Below are positions 10,224 to 21,846 of a DNA stretch of 64,000 bases, piece by piece; position 1 is the stretch's first letter, and every line of letters starts with the position of its first letter. The position numbers were made by a program, and so were the translations under genes. The notes below the pieces were generated by a model. That model worked only from the letters and a program-made list of their open reading frames with translations. It searched no databases and was not told the origin of the DNA. This DNA comes from Pagrus major (lineage: Eukaryota > Chordata > Actinopteri > Spariformes > Sparidae), in the NCBI RefSeq assembly GCF_040436345.1, contig NC_133234.1:8308446-8372445 (forward strand). Direction: 5' to 3'.

Positions 10224-10350
10224 ACTCTCACTGGTAAACACTTGCAGTAAACAGTGATGCTCTGACTTGCAAGAAGAAACTTCCTTTGTTACAAACGAGG
10301 TGAGTTTGAAGGGTCAAACACACACTCATTCCAGAGAAAGAGGAACAACA
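10224..10350 (-). promoter_or_regulatory. Decayed second promoter block, unit C1
   Basis: Same block with the TATA position changed to TTTGTAAC, about 0.6 kb upstream of the working copy. C2 and C3 equivalents are at 29815-29940 and 53625-53750. Confidence 0.35.
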
Positions 10351-10679
10351 CAAACACTTTTTTTGTTTTTTTGAGAGGCTACCCAATTATTTTGTGATGT
10401 TTTCTCCTCATAAGGATAAAAAATATATCTGTCGGTAGATATATCGTCTTCAGTAATTGCGCGATGTGTTGAAGTCACTGAAAGACACTGTTTTGGTTTG
10501 GATTTACCAAAGTCACACAATCACACAAACAAACAGGTCAAGGCCGCGGCAGAGCAGCAACTCCAATGTCCGGCTGAGATAAAATTATTGTTTTTGTCAA
10601 AGGAGTCTGGTGGGCTGAAAGCAGCCGACATAATGGCTTCAGTTCCACGTTCAGAAAGGTCTGAAGGCAAGATAAAAGA

Positions 10680-10884
10680 GTGAACATGTCTCACACCTTT
10701 TGTGTAAGAAAAAACAAAAGTCTTGAAGTCATGAAAAGTATTGCGTTTATATTTTTGTTGAGCACATTGCTTCGGCTCCGACACCAGTACTCTGACTGTT
10801 TCTACAAACTGGGTGGGTGCCGACTGCTATCAACTGAAGGTAATACATTGACTGTAGATATGACCCCACTTCAAAAAACCTGAA
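10680..10884 (+). mobile_element. Tc1 terminal repeat and flank, unit C1 upstream region
   Basis: Caccttttgtgtaag through gcgtttatatttttgttgag matches the inverted terminal repeat of a common fish Tc1 element. The open frame across it looks like a signal peptide (MKSIAFIFLLSTLL) but is a by-product of the T-rich terminus. Copies: 1462-1545, 14918-14990, 22105-22170, 30273-30350, 34505-34585, 41855-41930, 45816-45895, 54080-54150 and 58333-58410. A longer 3' end survives in B' at about 44565-44690. Confidence 0.55.
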
Positions 10885-11383
10885 CTAACCCTTGAGGCAA
10901 ATGGTGTTTTAAATGTATAGCTGAGGAATACCTGATTCTCTCACACTGCAGTAAACTCATTAAAGAGTAAAATATTAACTGAAATGTAAATGTCACTCGA
11001 GGTCAAAAACAGCAAAGAAGGATGACAGAGAGCAGAGACCTGAGAGCCCAACACCCAAACCCACAAAGATCTAGATGGGCCGGCTCGCCACAAATATTAT
11101 GAAGGTGAAGCCGCCAAGGTAAACAGCATTTTTATTCACATTACTTTTTTTTATGTTGGCATTACATGTATGGAGGAACATCACAACATGTTAGGTGTAT
11201 TTAACACAATTACAAGTAACAGACAAACAGTCAGGCACAGCACAGAACTTTTTTCAGTTTTGTGAGTAGATTATTTGTAGTACAGTTTTTGCTGCTTTTT
11301 CTCAAATATCTTAAAATAATAGTGCAAGATTATGACATGGTGTCAGACCCTACTGCTGAGATAAAAATAAATTACTGTATTTG

Positions 11384-11560
11384 TCAATGGAGTCTGGTGG
11401 CTTTGAAGAAAGCAGCATAATGGCTTCAGTTCCCTGCCAGAAAGGCCTGACTGCAAGGTAAAATAAGTGAAAATATTAGAAATAGTCACTTTAACTGATG
11501 GCTAAGATTCACTCAACAAAAACACTTTTTTGCTCCCATTTCTCATTCAACCCAATATTC
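11384..11560 (+). other. Conserved mini-frame ending at a donor-like site, then Tc1 terminus
   Basis: ATGGAGTCTGGTGGC opens MESGGFEESSIMASVPCQKG, then LTAR, ending at AAG|GTAAAA. A Tc1-type terminus (actcaacaaaaacactttt) follows about 60 bp on. The same arrangement is at 15469-15640, 19733-19890, 30974-31143, 35084-35250, 39474-39640, 54778-54945, 58898-59062 and 63267-63435. It could be a relic first exon of a plus-strand gene. No continuation was found, so coding status is doubtful. Confidence 0.25.
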
Positions 11561-11933
11561 AAATGATGTGATCCGGCCCACACCAGACAGACTGGCCCAA
11601 ATTCAGAATTGGGCCAGTTCTGATGTATTGGGTTCGCTCTTGGCTGATGTGGTCATGTTATGGCTCAGATTTGGAAAACAGGAGTGGAGCCACCCAAATA
11701 CCATCATTCCATGCGGTATGTGTATGTGTGTATGTGCTATTTCATTCAGTATTTTCTTCACTGTGAATACATTATCAGCACAGAGAAAACAATGGTCAAA
11801 ACTCTTTATTAGTTTAGAAGACAATAACGATTCATGCATAGATATTATTGACATATCTAACATGTTTGACATGTCAACATTTCTTCGTAGAAGGTCGTGA
11901 TGCATTATCTTCAGTGTGGCTGTTGAACACCTG

Positions 11934-13546
11934 TCAGACGATTTGGCAACGTATTCCTCTCTGGGGGAGAAGAATTTTAGTTAAAAGTCCCATATTGTAG
12001 GAATTAAAATGTCTTTATTTGTGCTGTATCTGATTTGAAGTCAAAACCTGGACTTACTTCCTCTAATCTGTTGAGTCTTCGGGGGATCCACCAGGCTCCT
12101 GGGTCCACACACCAATCCTTTGTCTCAGTGCGAAAGCTTTAGGGTTGAAAAGACAGGAAAGAGTAAAAAACAAGCAAAACAAAAACAGTATGTAGGCCTA
12201 TAGCAAGAACAGAAAAAAGAAAGAAATGATCAAATATGATCAATATGACATAAACAAATATCTACAGTAGCAAAATGGTGAATTTAGGCCCACAAAGTAG
12301 ATGATACAGATGTTTATGTTTATTTAAGGATCCCCATCAGAAGCACATGGATGAGCACATTTAGCAAATGTACAAGAAAGTGGTATTGATCTTCTCATCT
12401 AACTCTCTGAAATAAAGCCAATAAGTGTCTTTCCCAGCATGTCAAACTATCACTGTTGTGCCAAAGTTTCTCTTTCGCTCATATTATTCTTTGTTGTCTG
12501 CTCATGATCAGCTGTGTCGGCTAGGTGACACCGTCTAACACACCATGAGATAATGGACACAAGATGAAGCTTTTGTGAATGGAATCTACTACCCTATACT
12601 TACATATAAGCATGTACTCTACAGCCCGGAATTGTGTTGTCCTTTTGTTCAAAGCAGGCAGTGACAGGTTTGTTAATGGTGCCTTTTGAGACTTCCACAC
12701 AGCAGGGGGGACCAAGTATTGGGATTATGCCCAGACTCTTGGAAACCCGAGGGACCACTGCAATGCACAGAACAACAGAGAATACTATTATTAAGTCTAG
12801 GAATAGGAACAAATTCTTTCGGGACAGCTTTATTTTTAAGAGTAAAAATCTGTTAAATGATGCTAGTTTGATTGAATTTGAAGTTAAATTTGAGTATTTA
12901 CGAAGAAAAACAAATATAAGGCTTAAATAGCACTTCTGATACAGATATAACCTGTTAATAAGTGAGTTGTACAGACATGAGAGTGTCTCAGCAACTCTCA
13001 GCAATAAGTGAATAAACATATTTCCCAAAATGCTGAACAAACCCTAACTAACAATCTTTTAAAGCAATTGTGGGACCAGAACACCCACACCCAGTGCCTC
13101 GACAGAAAAACTTAGCCTAGCCTACATCTGTTCTTGACCCTTAACTAGTACAGTGCAGCTGAAAGCCTGTAGAAGACCAAATATCCTACAGCAGCATCAG
13201 ATCTTTATTTGCCTCAAAGGTCATAGGTTAAATATCGTAATATCACAAGCTACTCCAAAATGCAAAGAAATATAAAAGCTTAGTCCATTATTATACAATA
13301 CAAAATTAAAACTTCCTGTGCCTAAAATATTAACTCTTCAGAATAAGAGATACAACTTTGTTTTCATCACTGATGAGTGTATTATTCAATTTCTATGCAA
13401 TACAATTCAATAGATTCTCCTAATCATTTAAGTTACACATCAAGGACTCTAAAAGTCATATTAGTCATTAACACACCTTGTGCATGGAGGAAAGGCAGCA
13501 GGGTCAAACACAAAAGTGTCGGGCCACAGCGAATGGAGAAAGGCAT
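11934..13546 (-). CDS. CC chemokine, six-cysteine type (unit D1), 4 exons, 109 aa
   Basis: Exons 13477-13546, 12604-12757 (154 nt), 12058-12136 and 11934-11960. The signal peptide is MPFSIRCGPTLLC...LLPFLHAQ. The mature N-terminus is quite unlike C and E: VVPRVSKSLGIIPILGPPCC, hydrophobic up to the CC pair at residues 42-43, followed by VEVSKGTINKPVTAC. Other Cys are 58, 69 (IPGCRVHAY), 84 (DWCVDPGAWW) and 106 (RGIRCQIV, TGA). Exon 3 ends NRLEE before GTAAGT, a D-type signature. Intron 2 is short because the LINE endonuclease scrap of the C and E units is missing (junction near 12350). AATAAA is at 11805-11810; TATA is at 13662-13667. The upstream flank contains a Tc1 relic (about 13840-14215). 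Confidence 0.85.
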
Positions 13547-13616
13547 CCTGGGTCCCAATATGACAGTGAGTGAATAATTAATAGCGTTATTCTGAACACT
13601 CACTGGTCCAACCCTT

Positions 13617-13718
13617 GGTGTTAACAGTGATGCTCTGTCTTGCAGGCAGAAACCTCCTTGGTATAAATGAGGTGAGCATGAGGGAAAGAGTGCACCGTCA
13701 GAGAAAGAGGAACAAGAG
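13617..13718 (-). promoter_or_regulatory. D1 core promoter
   Basis: TATA-like box 13662-13667, ETS-like motif in 13701-13716, and GACAGAGCATCACTG start region at about 13626-13641. D1 has a private gcaggcag change where most copies have gcaagaag between box and start. Confidence 0.48.
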
Positions 13719-13839
13719 TGTGTGATGTGTTGAAGTCACTGAGAGACACATTCATCGAAGTCACTGAATAACACAAACAAACTAACAGATCGAGGCTCCT
13801 GTGTCTGGTGGGTATGAATTTGACAGGTGGTCAATTCAT

Positions 13840-14215
13840 ACATATTGCACCATTTAAAATGACAATGAGTTTTTTTAGGTGGCTAAAATACACTCAAAAA
13901 AATATAGACAACCAGTTTGTACTGCAGATAGTGTGTATGGTCTTGTGTTGGCGAGTGGTTTGCTAATTTCAATGTTGATGATGGGCATAACAGGGTTCCC
14001 ATGGTGGTCATCAGGTTATGTTACAGGCAGGCAGAAGCTATGGAGAACAAACACAGGAGCATCTTATTGATGTCAATGTGAATTCACAGATGAGGCCCAT
14101 TGTTGTGCATTTCATCTGCCACCATCACCTCATGTTGCATCATAATGCACGGCCCCATATCGCAATGATACCAAAGGTCCTAACGTGTTCACCAACATCG
14201 AGTTTGACAAATTTC
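13840..14215 (+). mobile_element. Tc1/mariner-like transposase relic, unit D1
   Basis: Plus-strand remnants include AGRSYGEQTQEHLID, MRPIVVHFI and LMLHHNARPHIA, matching the well-known Tc1 RPIV...HDNARPH region. Only the C-terminal half of the transposase is left. Confidence 0.72.
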
Positions 14216-14445
14216 TTCTGCTTTTACTTCTGCTTCTCCTCCAAACTGGGGGCGTGCTGACTGCAATCTACTGTAGGCGTTACATTGACCATGGATAAGT
14301 ACCTGATTTAACCCCACTTTAAAAGACCCGAACTAACCCTTTAAGCAACAGGTGAATCATTTATTTTCAGAAAATTTATAACTGATAATCTCTCACATTG
14401 CAGTATCTGGTTATTGTGAATAATTAAGAGCCTTATTCTAGACTC

Positions 14446-14575
14446 TCACTGGTAAACACTTGCAGTAAACAGTGATGCTCTGACTTGCAAGAAGAAACTT
14501 CCTTTATTACAAATGAGGTGAGCTTGAAGGGTCAAACACACACTCATTCCAGAGAAAGAGGAACAAGACAAACAC
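14446..14575 (-). promoter_or_regulatory. Decayed second promoter block, unit D1
   Basis: Same block; the TATA position reads TTTGTAATAA here. D2 and D3 equivalents are at 34035-34160 and 57845-57965, and one in unit B' at 45345-45472. Confidence 0.35.
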
Positions 14576-15642
14576 TTTTATTTTTTGGGTGACTACTCAA
14601 TTATTTTGTGATTATCTTTTCTCCCTATAGGGATAAAACATATATCTGTAGGTAGATATATTGTCTCTAGTGATTGTGTGATGTGTTGAAGTCACTGAGA
14701 GACACTGTTTTAAAGGGTTGGTTTGGATTCACCAAAGTCACACAATCACACAAACAAACAGGTCGAGGCCACAGCAGAGCAGCAACTCCCATGTCCTGCT
14801 GAGATAAAATCATCGTTTTTTGCAATGGAGCCTGGTGGCTTTAAAGAAAGCAACACAATGACTGCAGTTCCACATTTGAAAAGGTCTGATGGCAAGACAG
14901 AAGAGTGAAAATATGTCACACCTTCTGTGTGAACAAAAAAAGTCTCAGATCTTTAACTTCAAGTCATGAAAAGTGTTGCATTTATATATTTTTGCTTTGG
15001 CTCCTACACCAGTACTCCTGCCGCTTCTACAAACTTGGTGGGTGCTGCTATCCGACTGCTATCAACTGTAGATAAAACATTGACTGTAGATATGGACCCA
15101 CTTCCAAAAACCTGAACTAACCCTTGAGGCAAATGGTGTTTTAAATGTATGGCTGAGGAATATCTGATTCTCTCACACTGCAGTAAACTCATTAAAGAGT
15201 AAAATAATAACTGAAATGTAAATGTCACTCGAGGTCATAATCAGCAAAGGATGACAGAGAGCAGAGACCTAAGAGCCCAACACCCAAACCCACAAAGCTC
15301 TGGATTTGGGCCGGCTCGCCAGAAATGTTATGAAGGTGAAGCCGTGAAGAAACATCACAACATGTTAGGTGTTTTTGCTGCTTTTTCTCAAATATCTTAA
15401 AATAATAGTGCAAGATTATGACATGGTGTCAGACCCTGCTGAGATAAAAAAAAGAATGACTGTTTTTGTCAATGGAGTCTGGTGGCTTTGAAGAAAGCAG
15501 CTTAATGGCTTCAGTTCTCTGCCAGAAAGGCCTGACTGCAAGGTAAGGCAGTGAAAATATTAAAAAAGGTCACTTTATCTGATGGCTAAGATTTACTCAA
15601 CAAAAACACTTTTTTGCTCCCATTTGTCACTCAAACCAAAAT

Positions 15643-16425
15643 CTGGCGTACGTCTAACAATGCGCAATTTCCTTTTATAAATCCCAAATCAACCTGGAAA
15701 TGTGCACACATGGATCTGCCTCCTATACCGCCCTCTCCACACCCACATTCAACCATAAATGGTCAATGCAAAGTGCCTCATGAATGTTAATGCCTGGAAA
15801 TGAGCCGCTGATCGATGGTTCTTTACAGTGAATCATGGGCACGGCGAGAGAAAGACGAAGAAAATACATATTTCTGGCACAGAGAACGAGGTGTATACCA
15901 CAGTATTCATGTGTACAGTGATCAGACTGACTGTTCCACTTGACAAAATGATCAGTGTTATCCCCAACCCCCACCCAATGATAATTTGGTCATCGAACAG
16001 TCCGGGCTTCTCTGCTGCACTCCAGGGGAGGGAATGTGATGGTGAGAGAGGCCTGAGGAAATATGATTTCAGATTTGAGTTGGCTTATATCTTTTACAAT
16101 TTAGTTTCTGGTTGCTGGTTTGGTTTATGATAATGTGGATCATTAAATAACATTTGCTATGAAGTGAAATCAATTGTGAGATGTATTATTATGCACAGAA
16201 TGCCTCTCACGTTTAATTTCTACTTTCTGCTTCAATTCAGCACCTCACCATTCGTGTCGCCAATTCCCCTCGCCTCCAAAATGTTCGTAGGCATGGGTCA
16301 GAGTTTGCTTACAGCGTGCATTCTCCCATCAAGTTTGTTTCTATAGATCACAACATTTGTGTGGGAAGTGGCGCACGCCTCTTTCAAGCCCAATTCTGTG
16401 CGTAGGCAAGCTTTATAAATGAGAG
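15643..16425. mobile_element. Putative non-autonomous DNA element upstream of unit E1 3' flank
   Basis: Block flanked by gcgtacgtctaacaatgcgc on the left and gtgcgtaggcaagctttata on the right, imperfectly inverted. Inside are a conserved c-rich stretch and open frames on both strands that I cannot assign. This copy lacks over 100 bp found in the counterparts at 35255-36150 (E2) and 59072-59971 (E3), where gtgttcgttggtgaggtggagg follows the shared gaacgag. It may be a host sequence rather than a transposon. Confidence 0.35.
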
Positions 16426-17032
16426 CCCTGATCTGGCCCACACCAGACAGATTCAGAAGATTCAGATTCAAATTTGGACCATTTCTGGTTTATTCGGTTC
16501 ACTCTTGGCTGACATGTGGTCATGGTATGGCTCAGATTTTGGAAAACAGGAGTGGGCCGCCCAAGTGCCATCATTCCATGCGGTATGTGGGCTGCATTAT
16601 CTGGGACATTGCTACCAAGAAGCAGACATGGCCATTATGAAAATGATGTAAAGACTTGTTTAATGACATTTTCATTACTATCATGGAGTCCTATTTTAAT
16701 TTACCAATTAAACATTTAAATGTATTTAAGTAATTTTAAAACTGTACCAGGTGTCAAGATATTATGTGCTCCAGACATTAAAGATATTTTATTCATGTAT
16801 ACTGTAAATACATTAATACACAGCACAGAGACAACAATGGTCAAAAATCTTTATTAGCTTGGAAGACAATAAAAATCCATACAAAGATATTATTACCATA
16901 TCTAAATGTATCTATAAGCAGAGAAAGTTGATAATTCGCTCTAAATTATTAGAAAACAAGAGGAAAAAAGTGTCAACATTTCTGCGTAGATGGTCATAAT
17001 GCATTATCTTCAGTGTGGCTGTTGAACACCCG

Positions 17033-19047
17033 TCAGATGATATGGCAACGTAGTCCTCTCTGTGGGAGAAGAATTTAAGGTAAAAGTCCCATATTGTAGG
17101 GAGGAAATTTTCTTTATTTATGCTGTATCTGATTTGAAGTCAAAACCTGGACTTACTTGCTCTAATCTCTTGAGTCTTCGGGGGATCCACCAGGCTCCTG
17201 GGTCCACACACCAATCGTTTGTCTCAGTGCGAAAGCTTCAGGGTTGAAAAGACAGGAAAGAGTAAAAAAACAAGCAAAACAAAAACAGTATATAGGCCTA
17301 TAGCAAGAACAGAAAAAAGGAAAACATGTATCAAATATGATCAATGTGCCTTAAACACAAAAATATCTACAGTAACAAAATGGTGAATTTAGGCCCACAA
17401 AGTAGATGATACAGATGTTTATGTTTATTTAAGGATCCCCATTAGAAGCACAAGGCTGTGCCTCTTGTCTTCCTGGGGTCCCAAACATAAAAATACAATA
17501 CCGACATGCAATAAGAAAGCACAAAGTCTATTTAAATATCACAGCTCCCACTTGTTATCGATGCTTGTTAGTCAAGATGACGTTGTTACCTCCTTTCAAG
17601 ATTTTGGTCTTCCTCGACAAACCAACCGAATCATGATCACGTAATCCAACTGGGCTACTAGGGAGACCAGAACAGTGTTCCCAAGAGTTGTTGAAAACAA
17701 GGTCTAGACATATACGAGAAGTAGCTATTTCCCCACTGCTACCAATCTTCATGCTATGCATCACCTCCTGACTTAGCAAACAAACATTACCTAGCAAAAA
17801 AGCTAGCCCAGCTAACCTTCTCCTGGCTTTAGTCACACATTTAGCACACATACACAAAAGTGGTATTGATATTCTCATCTAACTCTCTGAAATAAAGCCA
17901 ATAAGTGTCTTTCCAAGCATGTCAAACTATCACTGTTGTGCCAAAGATTCTCTTTCGTTCACATTATTCTTTGTTGTCTGCTCATGATCAGATGTGTTGG
18001 CTAGGTGACACCGCCTAACACACCATGAGATAATGGACACAACATGAAGCTTTTGTGAGTGTAATCTACTACACTATACTTACATATAAGCATGTACTCT
18101 ACAGCCCGGAATTGAGCTCTCCTTTTGTTCAAAGCAGGCGGTGACAGGTTCGTTAAAGACGCCCTTTGAGGCTGCCATACAGCAGTCGGGAGCAGATCCT
18201 GTTCGTCCATACTTGCCCTGGGCACATGGAGAAATCACTGCAATGCACAGAACAACATCAATACTATTATTAAATCTAGGAATAGGAAAAAGTTCTTTCA
18301 GGACAGCTTTACTTATAAGAGTAAAAATCTGTTAAATGTTCCTAGTTTGATTCCCCGCCAAAGTTAAATTTGAGTATTTACGAAGAAAAACAAAGAGAAG
18401 GCTTAAATAGCACTTCTGATACAGATATAACCTGTTAATTAGTGAGTTGTACAGACATGAGAGTGGTTTTGATCTTCTCATATAACTCTCAGCAATAAGT
18501 GAATAAACATAGTTCCCAAAATGCTGAACAAACCCTAACCATCAATCTTTAAAAGCAATTGTGGGAGCAGAACACCCACACCCAGTGCCTCGACAGAAAA
18601 ACTTAGCCTAGCCTACATCTGTTCTCACCCGTTAACTAGTACAGTTGATACTACAGCTAATAGCCTGTAGAAGACCAAATATCCTACAGCAGCATCAGAT
18701 CTTCATTTGCCTCAAAGGTCATAGGCTAAAAATTGTGATATCACAAGCTACTCCAAAATGCAAATAAATATAAAAACGTTCTCTATTATTATACAATACA
18801 AAATTGAAACTTCCTGTGCCTAAAATATTAACTTTTTTCGGAATAAGAGATACAACTTTCTTTTCATCACTGATGAGTGTATTATTCAATTTCTATACAA
18901 TGCAACTCAATAGATTCTCCTAATCATTTAAGTTACATATCAAGGACTCTAAAAGTCATTATTAGTCATTAACACACCTTGTACAAGGAGCAAAGGCAGC
19001 ATGGTTAAACACCCACGTGTCGGGCCACAGCGAATGGAGAAAGGCAT
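17033..19047 (-). CDS. CC chemokine, six-cysteine type (unit E1), 4 exons, 109 aa
   Basis: Exons 18978-19047, 18084-18237 (154 nt), 17157-17235 and 17033-17059. The signal peptide starts MPFSIRCGPTRGC and ends LLLVQ. The mature N-terminus is ISPCAQGKYGRTGSAPD before CC (residues 42-43), so this type has a seventh mature cysteine at residue 28. Then come KGVFNEPVTAC, FEQKESSIPGC and exon 3 IFRTETNDWCVDPGAWW. The C-terminus is RGLRCHII, TGA. Just upstream of the ATG the 5' UTR is 7 nt shorter than in most units (shared with E3, not E2). AATAAA is at 16850-16855; TATA is at 19156-19161. Intron 2 carries the LINE endonuclease scrap. Confidence 0.85.
17541..17860 (-). mobile_element. LINE endonuclease scrap in intron 2 of E1
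   Basis: Same insertion as in C units: SRKTKILKGG, GLRDHDSV and CLDLVFNNSWEHCSG are legible in frame 17555-17878. Confidence 0.6.
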
Positions 19048-19109
19048 CCTGGGTCCTGGGTGAGTGAATAATTAATACTGTTCTTCTGAACACTCACTGG
19101 TCCAACCCT

Positions 19110-19212
19110 TGGCGTAAACAGTGATGCTCTGTCTTGCAAGAAGAAACCTCCTTGGTATAAATGAGGTGAGAGAGTGCACTGTCACTCCAGAGAAAGAGGA
19201 ACAAGAGTGTGT
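19110..19212 (-). promoter_or_regulatory. E1 core promoter
   Basis: TATA-like box 19156-19161, ETS-like AAAGAGGAAC in 19193-19203, and start region near 19125. E units have this single promoter block and no decayed second copy upstream. Confidence 0.48.
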
Positions 19213-19298
19213 GATGTGTTGAAATCACTGAGAGACACATTCAGCGAAGTCACTGAACAACACAAACAAACTAATTGATCAAGGCAGTGGCCTTTTTA

Positions 19299-19388
19299 GG
19301 CAGGCATAAACTATGGACATCAAACCCAGGATTTTTTTGATGTCAATGTGAATTCACAGATGAGGCCCATTGTCGTGCATTTCATCCG
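19299..19388 (+). mobile_element. Short Tc1 scrap, unit E1
   Basis: About 90 bp matching the D-unit relic (gatgaggcccattgtcgtgc). E2 and E3 copies are at 39041-39130 and 62832-62922. Confidence 0.5.
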
Positions 19389-19554
19389 CTGCAATAATAA
19401 ACATTAACTAACATTTAATTGACAGTACTCTGACTGCTTCTTCCAAACTGGGTGGGTGCTGACTGCTTTAAACTGTATGTAATAAATTGACTGTAGATAT
19501 GACCCCACTTCAAAGAACCTGAACTAACCCTTGCAGCAAATGGTGAACCATGTA

Positions 19555-19728
19555 CACTGCTCAAAAATTATCACAGCATAACACCTAGTCAGTTAAACTT
19601 CAGGGATTTCAATCTGCCCATTTAGGAAGCACAAGTGATTGTGAATCAATTTCACCTGCTTTGGTGCAAATGAAAGTGACAACAGGTGCCATGGAGAGGC
19701 AAAAGCAAGACAACCCCCAAAAAGGGAA
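19555..19728. mobile_element. Tc1/mariner-like terminus, unit E1
   Basis: The same terminus family as in A units, preceded by TA and without the head-to-head partner. It retains a longer internal part (cccatttaggaagcacaag). E2 and E3 counterparts are at 39297-39472 and 63088-63266. Confidence 0.6.
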
Positions 19729-20271
19729 TAGTCAATGGAGTCTGGTGGCTTTGAAGAAAGGCTTCAGTTCCCTGCCAGAAAGGCCTGACTGCAAGGTAAA
19801 ATAAGTGAAAATATTAGAAATAGTCACTTTAACTGATGGCTAAGATTTACTCAACAAAAACACTTTTTTGCACACATTTCTCATTCAACCCAATATTTAA
19901 ATGACATGATCCGGCCCACACCAGACAGATTCAGCAGATTTAAAATTTAGAATGGGGCCAGTTCTGATTTATTGGGTTCGCTTTTGGCTGACGTGGTCAT
20001 GTTAGGGCTCAGATTTGGAAAACAGGAGTGGAGCCACCCAAATACCATCATTCCATGCAGTATGTGTGTATGTGGTATTTCATTCAGTATTTTCTTCACT
20101 GTGAATACATTATCAGCACAGAGAAAACAATGGTCAAAACTCTTTATTAGTTTAGAAGACAGTAACGATTCATGCATAGATATTATTGACATATCTAACA
20201 TGTTTGACATGTCAACATTTCTGCGTAGAAGGTCGTGATGCATTATCTTCAGTGTGGCTGTTGAACACCCA

Positions 20272-21846
20272 TCAGATGATTTGGCAACGTATTCCTCTCT
20301 GTGTGAGAAGAATTTTAGTTAAAAGTCCCATATTGTAGGAATTAAAATGTCTTTATTTGTGCTGTATCTGATTTCAGTCAAAACCTTGAGTTCCTCAATA
20401 TTTACTAAGAAGTGAGAGAAAAAAACTCCCAACAGACTGTATTATGGCATAAACTCATCAAGAGGATTTGTTAGAGAGAAATGATAGAGATTAAGGAGGA
20501 AAAATTGAAATGTAAAAATGAAAACAAGTATTGTGATATCATGAACAAGTTGTGAAATTGGACTTACTTGTTCTAATCTCTTGAGTCTTCGGGGGATCCA
20601 CCAGGCTCCTGGGTCCACACACAGTTCATTGTTGTTCTCAGTGTGAAAGCTTTAGGGTTGAAAAGACAGGAAAGATTAAAAAATGACACATTTCTGCATT
20701 TCTAGTCACCTGCTCACTTCTGCCTGCCAAGTCAACCAGCCACCCCCACCTAATCAAACCAGCTCTGCTCACCTGGTCTCACAGCTGCTCCTGATCACCT
20801 GTTAACCCAGTATATATACCCCAGCCCCACTGATACTCTGTTCCTTGTTTCCATGTTTACATATTGCGCTTGTGTTTTTGCTAACCGGACTTTTATTTCT
20901 CCTATGTACCTGCCAACCGACCACCACTTGAGCTCTTATGAAATCATCACTAAGCTATCCTGCTGTCTCACCTTTTCTTCTGCGTTTGGGTCCAACCCCT
21001 GTTGCTCACTTACCAGACGTTACACCAAGTGCCAAACGAGCTGCTCTATTTTGAGCAACCTGCAGCTTTTTCAGGTCGGATTTTGAAGCTGATGACCAGA
21101 TTACAGGGCGGTATTCTAGGTGAGACAGGATCGGTCAATGAATGAGTGATTTGATTATTGTGGGAGGGATGATTCCTCTTCCCATCTTAATGACTACATT
21201 ATTTATGTATTCAGACCAGGATAGTGAGCTATCAGGAGTTACACCCGGAAGTTTTAATGTGTTTACTTGTTTAATATTATTGGTGCCTATTGCCAGCTTT
21301 CTAAACCCACTTGTATACTGTATGTCTCTCAGGGCTTTAGCTGGAGAACCAGTTAAATCTTGGTCCGATATTGTGGCACTGTACGAAGTGGAGTCATCAG
21401 CATACATTGATGTTTTTTGCGTACACTGGCAGGTCATTGGTGAAGATGGAATATAACAAAGTCCCCAGGCAGCTGCCTTGTGGAGTCCCACGTAGCATCA
21501 GATCTTAGTTTGCCTCAAAGGTCATAGGTTAAATATCGTAATATCACAAGCTACTCCAAAATGCAAAGAAATATAAAAGCTTTCTTCAATGTTTTACAAT
21601 ACAAAATTAAAACTTAATGTTCCTAAAATATTAACTTTTCGGAATAAGAGATACAACTTTGTTTTCATTGCTAATGAGTGTATTATTCAATTTCTATACA
21701 ATACAATTAATAGATTCTCCTAATCATTTAAGTTACACATCAAGGACTCTAAAAGTCATATTACTCATTAACACACCTTGTACAAGGAGGAAAGGCAGCA
21801 TGGTTAAAAACCCACATGTCGGGCCACAGCGAATGGAGAAAGGCAT
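20272..21846 (-). pseudogene. Unit A2 chemokine gene remnant lacking exon 2
   Basis: Exon 1 21777-21846 encodes MPFSIRCGPTCGF...LVQ. Exon 3 20568-20649 (82 nt) encodes IFHTENNNELCVDPGAWW then a basic helix ending RLEQ before GTAAGT. Exon 4 coding part 20272-20298 encodes RGIRCQII and TGA; the acceptor reads TTCTCACACAG. The AATAAA poly(A) signal lies in the 3' UTR near 20144. No exon 2 exists between exons 1 and 3: LINE sequence (to 21491) abuts intron 1 at agcatcagatcttag. All remaining exons are open with good splice sites, so loss of exon 2 is the only visible lesion. Exon 3 has one more codon than the C, D and E types. Confidence 0.75.
20700..21491 (-). mobile_element. LINE 3' fragment, unit A2
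   Basis: Nearly identical to 60-850, including YADD in frame 21135-21491 and the same 5' break against intron 1. Confidence 0.75.

Larger units (their letters stand above)
1..20633. repeat. Higher-order repeat block 1 (units A1-B1-C1-D1-E1)
   Basis: Base 1 (inside exon 3 of unit A1) aligns with base 20634 and again with base 40387, giving a first period of 20,633 bp. The order of landmarks is the same in each block: A exon 3, LINE piece, A exon 1, B LINE and exon 2, Tc1 relic, then complete genes C, D and E. Block 1 alone keeps about 1.1 kb around 6110-7230 with an extra signal-peptide exon, which explains most of its extra length over block 2. Seen directly from repeated landmarks; exact percent identity was not computed. 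Confidence 0.85.

Noticed and set aside
10730-10883. Plus-strand frames beginning MKSIAFIFLLSTLL that look like signal-peptide exons
   Set aside because: The T-rich run is the terminal repeat of a common fish Tc1 element (gcgtttatatttttgttgag). Versions in other units are frameshifted relative to each other.
11603-11905. Minus-strand 100-codon frame starting MHHDLLRRNVDMSNML, found in many units
   Set aside because: It lies in the chemokine 3' UTR, beginning just after the exon 4 stop codon and reading across the AATAAA signal into a dispersed repeat.
12600-13040. Minus-strand 146-codon frame starting MFSILGNMFIHLLL
   Set aside because: It reads through intron 1 and the CATTGCAG acceptor into exon 2. 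The spliced model with exon 1 fits all nine genes and gives a proper signal peptide.
17162-17344. Minus-strand frame ending WTQEPGGSPEDSRD
   Set aside because: Wrong frame across exon 3; the chemokine frame there reads CVDPGAWW and ends at a donor.
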